A DNA stretch of 64,000 nucleotides. Source: Adineta steineri. Lineage: Eukaryota; Rotifera; Eurotatoria; Adinetida; Adinetidae. The DNA lies in the NCBI GenBank assembly GCA_905250115.1, contig CAJNOI010000107.1, positions 268,623-332,622 of the forward strand. The letters are read 5' to 3'. This document shows, piece by piece, positions 11,598 through 24,581 of the stretch (within the stretch, counting starts at the first letter, position 1; the number at the start of each line of letters is the position of its first letter). Made by a program: the position numbers and the translations under genes. The notes below the pieces were generated by a model that saw only the letters and a program-made list of their open reading frames with translations, did not search any database and had not been told where the DNA came from.

Positions 11598-12504
11598 CTA
11601 TGTGCATTGATATGTACTATCACATTGATTTGTAAAACGATTGAATTTTTGACCAGCCGGACAAGTTGCAGCAATAGGTACTAGAATAATAAAAAATGAA
11701 ATAATTATATTATTAAAGAAAATTCTTACTAGCAAATGCTTGTGAACAATAAAAATAACGACCAATTCCACATTGTGCTGTATCAGAAAAAGCACCTTGA
11801 TTTGGACATGTAAAATAACCTATTGAAATATAATAGATAGAAATATATGAATATGACTAAACTACGAACATTGATTGCATTGAATTCCTCTACAACCAGG
11901 TTGACATCGACAAAAAGCATATGTAGTTATTCCTACTGTTTGTTCATAACATGTTCCTGTTTGACATAATCCAGCATAACAACGATTAGTAATACCTGAT
12001 ATATTTAAATATAGAAATCAGAAGAATTTGATAAACTATTTCTAACCTTGAATTTCACAATTTTCACCACTAAAACCTAATTGACACCAACATACCTGTT
12101 GACCATTAACAATGTTGCAAACACCACCATTGACACATGTTTTTGTACAGATAGTTGGATTTATACCGGGTACACCCACACCAATACCAGCATAACCTAT
12201 ATACAAAATAAGTATGCATATAGATTATCGAATAGTTTCTTACGGCAAGGTGCATTAACAACAGGTGCAATATTATTTGGACAGGTACATAAAGCATCTA
12301 CATAATTAGGTGGAATATTATAGCAACAATAACCGTTAAGAGCATCGGCAGCAGTGAGTTGACAAGGATTAAATTGACATGTTACTATGAAAATATTTAG
12401 ATAAATAAACAATCTAAAATATTTTGTATTTTACCTCCTGTAGTTATTTGAATATATTGTTGTAATAACAGAGCAATAATAACAATACTAGATGTACGAC
12501 CCAT
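11598..12504 (-). CDS. Secreted EGF-like / chitin-binding (CBM14-type) protein
   Basis: Six minus-strand exons (12504-12435, 12384-12244, 12196-12047, 11995-11870, 11819-11730, 11680-11598), all split in phase 1, give 219 aa. Residues 1-23 look like a signal peptide. A cysteine-rich segment follows (two cysteine pairs in CQFNPC and CCYN), then a clear EGF module with CVNGGVC and CQLGFSGENC, another cysteine-rich module, and finally a peritrophin/CBM14-like domain (CPNQGAF...C...YFYC...CPAGQKFN...C...C). Uniform phase-1 introns around each module are typical of exon-shuffled extracellular proteins. It probably binds chitin-like glycans in a secreted matrix. One donor (GTTCGT after exon 4) is weak but keeps frame. 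Confidence 0.82.
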
Positions 12505-12693
12505 GATAAAAGAAAAATAACGAATGTAACACTAACATGCTCTACTTTTATATATTTAAGATTTATGAGTCAATATTTTTTCTATTTTACAATATTAATC
12601 TTTTTGATTTTTTTGTGTTGTTTTTAATTATATATTTTGAAATCAATATCATGTTTTTCTTTGAATTACAAAAATAAAAATAAAAAATAAAAA

Positions 12694-14897
12694 TTAAGAA
12701 AATCCACCAATACTACAATCAATCTCATTAAAAAAACGGATATGTTTGGAAAAAAGATTATTAAGTAAAAGATAAAGAATATGAATATGATAATGTAATA
12801 AGAAAGGTAATGGATCGTTCCATGACCATATTGCTTCTTTACCATAAAAAATTGTTTTTAATGATTTAAGAGCGTCTTTAGTTGATCGTATATTTCGAAA
12901 TAAATGCCATAATTCATGTGGTAACCAATAAATTAATCGAGCGGATGATAATGGAATTCTCATTGATAAACATTCATTTGAAAGATAAGCATCAGCAATA
13001 TTTGGATGACTATAAAATGAAGTAATAGCTGAATTTACATAGGAATTACAATTAATTGCATAAGCTTTTCCATCATGTTCACTAACAATAAAATGAAATG
13101 AGAAATGACCAGTTAATTTTAATGTTCGAATATATTCCGTACACCATTTAGAAATAGCTGGCTGTTCAATATGTTTATAATTAAATTTCGATAAAGATGA
13201 ATAACTACATGTAAATAATGTTATTTCACCATTCATACATGTTACATGTGTAAGATATTCTTTACCAGATATAAATTCTTGTAAAATATATGGATAATTT
13301 TCTTTAATAGGTAATCTATTGATATATTCAACAGTTTCAATATGTGTTGATCGTGGTAATTTAATCGTTGATTGATGATTTGCATGATTAAAACTAGCAT
13401 TTTTACATATGTATGAACAGTCATTATTATTGAAATCAAAATTTAATAATTGATGTCGTGATGTTATTAGAAAAGATTTTGGTGTAGTCAAACCAAGTGA
13501 TTGAGCTTTATTAATAAATGTATATTTATTATCAATAATCGTCGTATCATCAGAATCAATGTGAAATATTGAACAATTATATGCAGCTAATGCTGATTTT
13601 AACTATCAAAAGAAAAATAATTTAAAAGATGAATTAGAATGAGTGTGGGTAGAGTAAGAACAGAGCACGCTTGGTCACACCCACACCTGCATCCTCACTC
13701 TGGTTAAGACCTTGATATGGGAATAGTTTTACGTCAAAACTCGAAACTTTGATTTTATAGAGAAAATTGTAGTAAAAAATCAATATCTCAACTTACGAAT
13801 ATATTCTCTTAGACTTCCTGTGGTCTAAATAGTCTCAACTTATGAACAAAGTTTGAGCTCAAAAGCTTTCTACAAGGAGGAAACAGCTGATTATTTATCA
13901 GACATGATTTTAAGTGATTAGAGTTGATTAGAAAAATGAATAAAGTCAAGGGGAAACAGCTGATTAGGAATCCACTAATTATCGTAATCACCCCTAATCA
14001 CTCCTAATCAATAATCAGCTGTTTTCTCTTTGGCTTTTTGACACCTCGGGTGGTTCCCTCGTAAGATGTCAAGGCATTCTTAATTCGTAAACGATCTATT
14101 AAAATACAACGAGAGTATCAATTATATATAGTAATGACCTGAACTAATTTCTCATTGTTAATTCAATAGAGATTGTACAAATAACCTCCTTACTTGTGCG
14201 TCAATTTGAGAATTATAAGTTGGAATAACTGGAATAAATATATTAATTTTTTCTTTTCGAACAATATTTGCAAGTGTATTTATATATGCATTTGATTCTT
14301 CATTAGGTGATGGATAAACATAGAATCGTTCAACTGAATTTGACCATCGATGACCTGTAAGCCAATTAATTGATTCATCAACAAGAATAATTTGATGACC
14401 AGCTTTGTGAAATGATCGACATAAATGAAGTGCTTTTGTCATTCTACCACCTGAAATTAATATTCGTTTACTATTTGAATTAGACATTGGCTTTATTTGT
14501 TTATGTGGAATAAGATTTGTAAAATATGATAAAATTAATGTAAATAATGTAATAAGTAAATTAAGCGGAAACATTATACCGAGTAAAAATAGAAAAAATA
14601 TTGTACGTGCATAATTATTTAATATATAAGAAGGTATATGTGTTAATTGTGAAATAAATTTTATTGTTTTACGATATGGTAACCAAGATTGTTCAAAATT
14701 CTCTTGTGATTGTTGTCTAAGTGTTGTTACTTTTATTATATTTTGATGAAATTGATCAATATCTATTTAATAATAAATATTATTATTTCAACAAAAATCA
14801 AAATTAAATCTATACCAGTCTCTTTAGAAATATCATTGTAATTAAATATTTGTGAAAATTGTTTCCCATTCTCATGATTGTTGAATATGGTGGACAT
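12694..14897 (-). CDS. MysC-like ATP-grasp protein, metal ligands apparently lost
   Basis: Three minus-strand exons (14897-14816, 14762-14194, 13602-12694) give 519 aa. A hydrophobic segment lies at about 82-112. Then comes an ATP-grasp enzyme strongly resembling cyanobacterial MysC, which ligates glycine to 4-deoxygadusol in mycosporine-like amino acid synthesis: ISGGRMTKALHLCRSFHKAG (130-149), TGHRWSNSVERFY, LPIKENYPYILQEFISGKEY, and a C-terminal IYWLPHELW block. The nucleotide-side lysines K243 and K284 look conserved. Two positions expected to be acidic and to bind metal are not: the Asp of the family LDF motif is His387, and the Glu of the ECN motif is Asn401 (INCN). The family match is from my knowledge of MysC, not from a search. 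No other pathway gene is in the window. Introns show it is resident in a eukaryotic genome. Intron 2 (591 nt) carries inverted repeats. Confidence 0.78.
13630..14045. repeat. Intronic inverted-repeat segment in the ATP-grasp gene
   Basis: Within intron 2 there is a compact palindromic region. AACAGCTGATTATT (about 13876) is matched inverted by AATAATCAGCTGTT (about 14010), and a third AACAGCTGATTAGG lies between them. Left of it is a short GTGTGGG / CCCACAC inverted pair (13650-13682). It looks like a decayed MITE or two overlapping ones. It encodes nothing. Confidence 0.65.
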
Positions 14898-16577
14898 TAT
14901 TAAAAATTTGCTTTTGAAATTCTGTTGTTATATAAAAATCTACAAAAATTTATTTTACATATAATATGATTTCATTCAGAACTTTGGACTTAATATAGTC
15001 ATATGTGAAGAAAATACAAGGTACTTTTGTATCTTTTGTTTATTCTGTTTCATTCAAAGGAAAAGAAATAAACTGACGGATTCTTTCCGTCCATCAGACG
15101 TTACGATGATATATCATTCGTCCTGTATATAGAAGAAAACATTCGTACTGGATAGATGTTTATGTAATGACACGTGATTTGTTAACTGACTAACAATTAT
15201 CTAGATCAAATCTAACAGCTTATTTTAGATACGTAATATGTTCTTATGAAAAACGAAATCAAATGAATTATTTACTAATCGTTGTTACATCTGAATGTAC
15301 CTGAGTCACTAGATCAAGAGAATGACGGATCATTCGTTTCTCGTATTCGATCGAAAAATGCTCGAATAAACTTTAATAGTCAGAATAGTTTATAAAGCAA
15401 TACCCATAAAGTTCAAGGTCATGTAAAAACAAAGAGACGATAATTCCTGAATGTAAACTGTTCGCATAATAGAACCAAGTGTCGCATCGTTTTGAGATCC
15501 TTCCTACTCAATGATTCTGTTTTGACTTGCGAAAAGAAAAATATTTTTCCGATGATAAAAACTTACAATAAATAGGTTTTGTAGACTTCTTTCCAATACA
15601 TAATTAAATCTTACCGAAATTATTTCCTTGTAACGCGATAGTTTATTAGTGTATAATGAATTATTAATCAATTGAAGAAATATTATAAACTGTATATAAG
15701 TTTTCGTATGTCCATCAATAGATTTTATTTCAATTCAACGAATTTATATAGAAAAAATCTACCCTAACGGCATAATTGAGTATTGTCGTCGCTTATACAA
15801 TTCAATAAAGATAATAGAATAATTAAATTTTTTCTTTTTTTATCTCAACAAACGAATGCGAGATATGAAATACTAACCTACTTTATTATTATTATTGTAT
15901 TCTCTAATGACACTATCATAGTTTTATAGTCTATTTCGAGACAATAGAATTGTAGTACGAAATATATCAAAAATCGAATATTTTGTATTCCTCAAAATAG
16001 GAAGCAATTGGCAAGAGAAATGAGTAGCGTGCGCGAATAGATAGTACTAATTCTCAATAGACAAGAAAGTACTTTTCCCCGCAAAAAAAAGAAGAGTTAT
16101 TCAATACTTTTTTTTTCTCTTGATTATCTTAAAGTGTTATTATATCGATGATGTCATTGTTATTCTTGTTTGATTGAGAAATGACTATAGACCTTGTAAT
16201 AATGTCTAGATAATCTAATGCTACTAATATAAAGTCAAACTATACATATCAATCGATATGCATCTTTGCTAAACATAGGTTTTCTGTAAACAACATCTGT
16301 CATACCTCAAAAAAAAAGGAGGAAAAACGAGCCAGTATCACGAAGTTGATCATGATAGACATATGGATGTAATTTTTTCTCCACAGAGATTTATGCATTG
16401 GAAATTTTTTCATCAGATAATATATCATGATTAACATCAAAAAATAATAGTTTCTCAATTTTAGTGATTCTAACAATAAAAATAATAATATCTTATTGGC
16501 AATTTTTTTGTATATTGAAAATTTATACAATCTAAATATTATTTAGAAACACGAGAAAGAAAAAATAGTAAATCAAT
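14898..16577. other. Intergenic, no gene seen
   Basis: About 1.7 kb between two minus-strand genes. The frame 16300-16530 is Leu/Ile/Lys-rich without features. Probably the upstream region of the ATP-grasp gene and 3' flank of the membrane protein gene. Confidence 0.45.
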
Positions 16578-17415
16578 TTATACAGGTGATTCTTGAATAC
16601 ATCGTTCATCGAGTAACATATTTTGTTCTTCACTTTCTTTACGTCTTGATACATCATTTGTTGAAAACGATATACTATATCTCATTGCAGATAAATTATC
16701 TATAGATTTACGATGTAAATCAAGTAAACTTCGTCGTACATCGGATGATATCATATATGGATTAAGAAATTGATCATTATTAGGAGGATAGGGATATTTT
16801 GTTGTTGACATAATTGATATTGTTGAACCTCTAGGTCGTCCTTTACGAGTTGTATGTGGATATGATGGTGATGTTGTATTCGAATTTGAATATTCATCCA
16901 TTGTATGATTATATACTGGTGTTGTATAACTACCAGTTCCTGAAAGACGTGGTTTCGAATGAATAACCATATCACTAGTACGATTAACAACAGTTATATG
17001 ATTTAAATTCATAGGTGCTTTTGCAGATAAACGATAAGGTAAATCACGATGACGAATACGTAATAATTCTGAATGACGAATAAAAAGTAATATTGAACCA
17101 AACCATAATGCTAATACACAAAGAACAATAATTATTTCTGGTACTCGTAATGGATCAATTCGATCATCTAAATTAAAATAATATCTTTAGAAAATTAATT
17201 TTTTTATTAATTTGTTTACCATCTTTATTATTGTTTACTGCTGTTATATCAATACTATTATTAACAATAGTCGATGGTCGAACTTGTACAATTAATTTTT
17301 GTGCTTCATTAAGTAAGGTAATAATTTTCTCGGAATCAATCTATATTTCATAATATATATTTAATATATATTATGAAAAAATAAAATCTACCTTGTCAGA
17401 TTTTTCCAATGTCAT
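16578..17415 (-). CDS. Single-pass transmembrane protein of unknown function
   Basis: Three minus-strand exons (17415-17392, 17340-17220, 17167-16578) with 51- and 52-nt introns give 244 aa. There is no N-terminal signal peptide. Residues 1-58 are hydrophilic; a single hydrophobic helix spans about 60-78 (IIIVLCVLALWFGSILLFI) and is followed by a basic stretch (RHSELLRIRHRDLPYR), so the long C-terminal half (about 165 aa, Ser/Thr/Tyr-rich) should face the cytosol by the positive-inside rule. That tail has a KGRPRG AT-hook-like patch and many possible phosphorylation sites. I do not recognise the family. It stands alone, with large gaps on both sides. Confidence 0.7.
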
Positions 17416-19846
17416 GAACGATTAAATAATTAGAGGTAATTATAAATCTAAAATATAAAAATAAATATTTATGTTACTAATAATAAAGAAATAGAAAGGA
17501 AAAAGGAATGCCGGTTGGTTTACAATAAGAAAACATATTTTTAATGCCAATCTGAATGCTATAACACATAGCACGACTTATCGTTTGTCTATTTCTATTG
17601 TAATCATTGACAAAAGAGTGTATATATGCCGATGTGCTCTGTTTCTCTCTCTTCCTCTCTCGTTTTTTTCACGAGCACTTTGGAGAAAGCCACTTTTTTG
17701 TCGTATGTAAACCAAAACAAGAAAAATAGTCTGATTACTATCGCTAATACCATCATCATAACATCAACATTATCGATAATGATATAGATATTTTGAGTAA
17801 ATCAAAATTATTGTGCGTATTTGATTATTAAATTGACATTAGAAAATTAAAAATTTGTGAGAAAATAACTTAATATTAGCTTAGCACCTTTAGCGAGCGA
17901 TATAGAAAAAGAAGAGAAAAAAAAATGCTCATTCTGTTAACACCTTTTACAGACATCATCATCTAAACTGGCATGCTTATAGAGGAATGAGAAATGGGTC
18001 ATAGCCTTTTCTGTAATCAATATTTTTTCCCTATCAACCTAGACGAATGAAAGAGCAAAACAGAACAAATAAAGAGAAATACAATCTATTTTTCTATATA
18101 TTACTTGATAGAGCTAAAAATTCACATGTCTGAGAAAAAGAGAAGAATTTTGATTGCACTAAATCGGCTGTTTTGTAAATCATTCGACTGAATATATTTA
18201 TCAATTTAGAGCGAGATAAATGTTGGTTATAAGAGATTTTTATATGATGTGACATGTCAAGAATATTGATCGATATTTTTTTTTCATCTGATTATTCAAG
18301 AGAAAAAAAACTATGATAAGATGATGATGATTTATCTAGTAAATATCAACAATGTTTTTCTTTTTTATATCTATCAATAGATAATATTTTGGATTTATGA
18401 GTAGGAAAAAGAAAATCAGTATTTATGGAAGTTTAGAAATGACTTCCTTTTTCAATTACGATGAATTTTATTATATTTCTTTGGACATGTTCTTAACTAT
18501 TTGTTGATCGTGTCTTTTTGTTAATAAAGAAGATTCCATCAAGAAAAATTAACATAAAAAACTAAATTTATCTTCTATAGAAGACAAAAAACATTCATGT
18601 CTTTATCTTCATTATTTCTACATAAATAATTTCTTTCTACTAAATTCAAATTCTAAAGTAAAGTACTTTAATGCTATAATTTTTCTTTCTATTTTTAAAC
18701 GATAGGGATATGTCAATTTTTTATATAAAAAGATTTTTTTTTGTTATCAGTTAAAATAACATACTACAATCAACTTAATATATATATAATAAATATCTCC
18801 AATATTGACAAAATTCCTTTTGTTCTAACGTTGAAACAATAATACTGAAGTATTTCTTTATTGAACTCATTTATGAGACAAAAATATTGAATTGTTTTTA
18901 TTAGAAAAACTTAGTGATTGATTGACTAATTAATATGTTATATATATTTTGTGTATGCTAAGTAAATATTGAAACAATTAAATAATGATTGATATCAATA
19001 AGATTTATTTAAATTAGCAGGGATGAAAGATATTTTTCTTTCTTGGTTGGCCTTGTTTTTTGAGTATGAAGTTTAGTTGTCAATGTAGGAAGTAGACAAT
19101 AAGTATTTTTATGGAAAATTTGTGAATAACTAACATCCGTTTTAATAAATCAAAAAGAGTACTAATGTACACTCAACAATTCAACGTCGAAGTATCTATG
19201 AGAACCATTAAATATAATTTTCTTCTATACGAAAGTATCGTACTTAAGATCTTGAATTTCTTTAAGTAGCAAAAGAATTTATAATTCATTTTGATGTCTT
19301 ATTGAATAGTATTTTATATATTGACATTCTTCTTATGTCTATTTCTCATCAAAAAGTATTATATAAAGAATATATTTTTTACAATAATCTATCGGCAAGT
19401 TCTTGTTAATCATTTACAGAAATATATATTACTAATACTAAAACAGACGAGACTATATACTAATAGTAATACTACACATTGATCTTTTTTTTGTTATAGT
19501 ATATGAAATAAGTTTTATAACCTGACTAATGGTTTACAATGTATAATTAAATCATTCTGATGGGGAGAGACAGATTTTATTACAGTTCTACATATAAACT
19601 TCGAACGATTTGAATGGAAGAGAACAATAAGAATCCTTATTCATACTGTATTTAGTTATAATACTTAAATCGTCTATAATTGAATTATATAATAAATACG
19701 AAATATTTTCAATGTATGATTAAAGGCGACATCTTTGATTGAATATCTTCTGTTGGTCTATTTATTTTTCCAAGACGAAAAAGTCGAATTTATTACTAAA
19801 AATCGGTTATCAATATAATAAAAAATCTATTAATAATTCGTATCAA
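17416..19846. other. Intergenic, no gene seen
   Basis: About 2.4 kb between two divergent genes. AT-rich with poly-T tracts; the frame at 19739 is only the upstream extension of SCFD2 exon 1. A CT-rich stretch near 17640-17670 is the only compositional feature I note. Confidence 0.45.
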
Positions 19847-22800
19847 ATGTCGACTTCAATATCATTATCATCTATACAATCACAGCATATAAATTCATTA
19901 ACTAAATTGTGTTCCAATGCATTAGTTTTAGTTGATACAATTACATTCGAATGGTTTCGTGTAACAAATCTAATCGGACATTTATTTTGTTCAATAGATC
20001 ATCCAACAATAAAACGAATTAATGATCCAGTAAATAAATAATAAGAATAAATAAATCTATATTACTTTATTTTATTTTCATAGAATCTATTCGAAAATAA
20101 TAAACATACACGTCTAATTATTATTCTTAGTGAAGCAATATCTACTGCTCGTTTAAATGAGATTTGTACTGAAGAAAATTTTGATTCAGTTATATTATTA
20201 ACCAGTTCACCATCTATAATTGATATTAATGATAAAAATGAATCAGAAGAAAATTTATTCGATATATTAGAATTAAAATATTTACAATTTCCTTTTATTT
20301 CAATAACAGATTATTTCTTTTTAATTCCAACTCTTATTCCCTATAGATTACCAACTATTGAAACACTTACTTCACTTACTAATGAACAAATTAAAGTAAA
20401 ATATTGATCTATATAAATTTTATTCATTCAGTTTTTTTAAAATAGATGATGACTTCACTAGATACGAAATTTGATAAATTTGAAATTAAAACAATTCAAG
20501 TAAGAATTAATATTAATAATCTTTTTAAAATGTTCGAATAGTATAGATTCATGCTGAAATGTTAAATACTTTAATGGCTAGTATGAATGCACGTGAAGAT
20601 ATTTTTGCACTTGGTCCATTAAGTCATGTTATTGCTCGTGAATATACACAAATGGCAAATATTAAACAGAGGCGAAAAGTATATCGAATGATTTTTGATT
20701 TTTTTTTGAAAAATGTTTTTTTTTATTTTAGGGTGGTGAAAATAAAATAGCATTATTATTAATTGATCGTCATTTGGATTTAGCAACACCATCATCTCAT
20801 CAACAAGATACATTACTTGCACAAATAATTAATATTTTACCTAATATACGTATAAAAAGTTCTGATGGTTGTCATGAACGAACAATTGATATAAAAGTTG
20901 ATACTCGAGCTTTAGTAAAGACTTCATCGTAAGTTTAATAATAACAATTTACAAGAGATATCTCAATGTTTATGTTTTTTTTGTAGATCGAAATCTGAGA
21001 ATGATTTTAATTCATATTTATTTGCTGATATGAAACGAAGAGTAGAGAATATAGATGCTAAATCAATATTTGATAATATTATTTATTCAAAATCGAAAGT
21101 ATGTCAAATTGAAACATAGTTTATAATTATGATAATATCCTTCATAATAAGCATCAATAATAGCTAGAGTCTGTTCAGCTCAAATCCGACAGTTTTGAAA
21201 CTTACCAGGAACCCGCTAAAAGTGATTCACCGATTTTGAGTTAGAACTATGTGCACCATATGGTGCCTAGTGAGCTATTAATGCTGTAGAGAAATTTTGG
21301 ACTCACAGCTTGTTACTGACAAGATATAGTATTTTTATAATATTTGTTAGCAGAATGCAGCAGGCTCCCTTGGAAACATCAGACAAACTGATTTTTGGAC
21401 AAATATAACCCTTAATGAAAGTAGTTCATGGTGAGTGTATCAGATCTTGTGCTTTTCTAAAATACGACTATGGTAGAAGGGTGTCTTGTATATCGCTCGT
21501 ATACACGAGTAGATTCCATGTTGTTATTTCAGGATAATAATAATTAAAACATCTGACACATTCATCATGAACTACTCTCATTAGGGGCTATATTTATGCA
21601 AAGTTCGAAAACTAGTTTGCCTAAACTCTTTTCACGGCATTCATAGCTCACAATACAGTATATGATGCATAGGCATTCGATTAATTATTAATCATTGTTT
21701 TCTTTGTAAATAGAAATTAATGGATTGCTCATCGAACCTAAGAAAATATTGAGTGGATGGAATGATTTGATCTGTAGGATAATAGTATGAAGAGATCAGC
21801 TTTGAATTAAAAAGAAAATCTTTTTCTCTCGTTAAATATTTATTGGATTAAATGATTTGTACTATATCGTTTTTCGTAATTAAGGTAGCAACAACTGAAG
21901 TATTTACTCATCTTCTTGAATCTCTTATTTATAATAATTTGGAAACAAAATTGAAATCGGTTAAAGTATCTGCTGCTGCTATCAGTGCTTGTCTCGAAAA
22001 ATTTCGGTAATATTAACTATCTTTTCAATTACTATCATACATATTTTTACTTTAGACAATCACCAATAACTGTCTGTAAAAATTATGAACTTCTAGTCAT
22101 GTCTTGTTGTTTAATGCAACTTATGGAATCTATTAGTCAAAACCAAAAAATAGAACGCTTAGTTGGTCTTGAAAAAGTATTGCGTCCTTCAAATTAATTT
22201 TTTAGTAATAGTTTATACATCATTCATAGATTCTTGTACAAGGATTAACAACAAATACTGGTCCTAGTTCCTATTCCATTATATTACAAACATTAAAAGA
22301 TGATTTAAGTAAACCAGAACAACAACGGTTTGTTGAGATAATTTATCATTGTTCGTATTTTTGTTTTATGTTTTTTTAGTCAATTAAAACTCATGGATTA
22401 CGTTATTCTTCTTGTTCATATTTATTCTCTTGCTGGTAATGATGTCTTTTATGGTAAAGAAGAAAAAGATCGTACACATGTAAATAATCATATTTTTAAT
22501 AATTTAAAAAAAAGTGAATTTTTCTTTTTCCGAAGAAATTAATTGGAAAAGAAATTCTTAATGAATCATTATTTACAAATGATCTTCGACAAGAAATGAA
22601 AAGTATAAATCCAATCCATTAAGAAAACAAAAAAAAAATTTTTTCTATTTTAGCACTTGGATATTCTCTAGAGATTGAACATGCTCTTGATGTTATCTAT
22701 CAACAATTAGATTTATTATTATCGTATAAACGACGTTATAAATATTTAAAGTTTGTTGATTTAAATAGTTTCTTTAATTATTTCTTGGTGTATATATATA

Positions 22801-23319
22801 GTTCACTTATTGTTGATGGTCATGACGAACAACCGAATTATCGACAATCATTACTTAAACAAATCTTGGATTTATTTAAAATATATGGAAATTTAGGTTC
22901 ATCGCCTTCAACAGTACAACAAGAACAATTGATGCATGATATTGAACATGTACCATTTGATGGTTTAACTGATTTTTTTCGAAGTGCTGCAAGAGGGTAA
23001 AATTAATAATAAAAATCCCCAAAAAAACAAATTTAGTTATTCTAGATTATTTGGTGATACAAAACCAAATTTAATTAGTAATGATTATTCAACTATTGTA
23101 ATTTTTATTGTTGGCGGTATTACATCACATGAAATTCAACTTGTTCAACAATATAGCCAACAAATTAAAAAGCAGGTTAGATTCTCTTCACAATAAATAT
23201 TGACATATACTCATTTTTCATTTTTATGCATAATGTATTTTTTTTCTCTCTCATAGATTATTATTGGTTCTTCGGGTATTATGAAAGCGAAGGATGTTTT
23301 ATCAGTGTTATTGAATTGA
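19847..23319 (+). CDS. SCFD2: Sec1 family domain-containing protein 2 (SCFD2) orthologue
   Basis: Fifteen exons: 19847-20029, 20084-20395, 20446-20499, 20547-20678, 20732-20928, 20987-21098, 21885-22006, 22056-22176, 22230-22327, 22380-22479, 22536-22602, 22654-22750, 22802-22996, 23037-23175, 23257-23319; 663 aa, close to the vertebrate length (about 684). Sec1/Munc18-type proteins act with SNAREs in vesicle fusion; SCFD2 is a divergent, poorly characterised member. Recognisable blocks are ALGPLSHVIA, IALLLIDRHLDLATP, the EHVPFDGLTDF region near the C terminus and VIFIVGGITSHEI, which match the vertebrate SLSQVIA, VFVDRTLDLT, SGLTDLL and LFVVGGVTVSE positions. Intron 6 is 786 nt and contains a TIR element. 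An AATAAA lies at 23346-23351. Confidence 0.9.
21206..21675 (+). mobile_element. Non-autonomous TIR element, copy 2 (in SCFD2 intron 6)
   Basis: Same family and orientation as 9128-9643. The left terminus is better preserved here (AGGAACCCGCTAAAAGTGAT then CACCGATTTTGAG) and matches, inverted, the right flank of copy 1 around GGCGGTTCCC. The right terminus seems lost: similarity ends near 21675 after CATAGCTCACAA. Non-coding. Confidence 0.7.
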
Positions 23320-23802
23320 ATATGTGTTTTTTTGTTTATTTTTGCAATAAACTAAAATTATGCATATACTTGTAATAGTATTATTATTATTATTATTATT
23401 TGATTTCGTTCTTTTTCGTCTGTTCTATAGTAGTGATAAATGTTTTATTTATTTTGGTGTAAGACGTTGATCATGACAAAAACAGCCTTGAAGACGTTTT
23501 TGATCAGAAATTTTTGTGCGTATAAATGCATGTCATTGACTATAATGAGCTTTCGCGTGATATGCGTGTGTTTGTCATACCTTTCCTTATTCTTCATAGG
23601 GAGGGAGAGAGGGGGAAAAAAAAGAAAAAAATATGTCCTATGTATACTGCACACAAACATCGCCTTCATACTCACCTCTATTCAAATAGGCTAATGTATG
23701 TACATTTGCGTGAAGAGCGTTAGATCCATTGTCTCTGTTGCTCAGAGTCAAACATACATATTTTATAATTAACGCTAGAGAGATTGTTCGTATCATAAAA
23801 AC
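23320..23802. other. Intergenic between SCFD2 and HAD gene
   Basis: Contains the SCFD2 polyadenylation signal, a short ATT microsatellite near 23380-23400 and a purine-rich GGGAGGGAGAG stretch near 23600. The overlapping frames at 23440-23723 on both strands look like noise. Confidence 0.5.
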
Positions 23803-24581
23803 ATGTTTCGTGTAGCTAAAGCTTCTTTTTCAAATAAACTTATACGATCTCAATCATCAACATCAATAAAAGCTAAAAAATCCAATCAACGAATAAATAA
23901 AACTACGGAAAATATTCTACCAATACGTATAAGTAGTTCAAAATATGTTGCTGAACAACGATCGAAAGCTCGTGATATTGTATTATGTTTACAACGAAAA
24001 AATATAAAATTAATTGCTATTGATTTTGATAATACATTATTATCAATACATACAAGTGGTTATTATCAAGGAACAGTTGATAATTTAATTGAACATATTC
24101 GATCAACATTTTATTATTTTATTCAAGAAATTCTTGATTTACCCGCATTTGGTCATACACTTCATTTATGTATTGTTACATTTTCATCACAAGAACAACT
24201 TATACGAAAACTTCTTCAATTAGCATTTAAAACTTCGTAAGAAATTTTTATTTTCCATTGTTCATATTCGAGAAAATGTTTTTTTTTCTTTCTTTTAGTA
24301 AAATAGATCAAATTATATTACGATGTAATACACCTGAATTTATCTCAACTATGAATGAAAATGATTTTCTTGGAAAAGAATTTCATTTAACATCTGTTGT
24401 TACTGAATTAGCAACACAACGTAATAAAACAATAAAACAACATGAAATATTATTACTTGATGATGATGTACAAAATATTTTAATTGCAGAAAAATTTGGT
24501 CATAAAGTACTTGAAATTCGTGATGGAATTAATTTAGACATTTTAAAAGAATTTGCTTATAATGTATTATCTGAATGTTAA
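23803..24581 (+). CDS. HAD-superfamily phosphatase-like protein
   Basis: Two exons (23803-24236, 24299-24581; 62-nt intron) give 238 aa. Motif I is complete: IDFDNTLL at about 73-80, with nucleophile Asp74 and acid/base Asp76. After a helical insert, VTFSSQEQL supplies a motif II-like Ser/Thr and LLLDDDVQN near the C-terminal third gives the motif IV acidic pair. The basic, Ser-rich first 55 residues could be a targeting or disordered leader. This is consistent with an active Mg-dependent phosphatase of the small, capless HAD type seen in several protist and invertebrate genomes. The substrate is unknown. Confidence 0.8.

Noticed and set aside
23440..23723. Overlapping frames on both strands between SCFD2 and the HAD gene
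   Set aside because: Mutually overlapping, low-complexity translations with no features.
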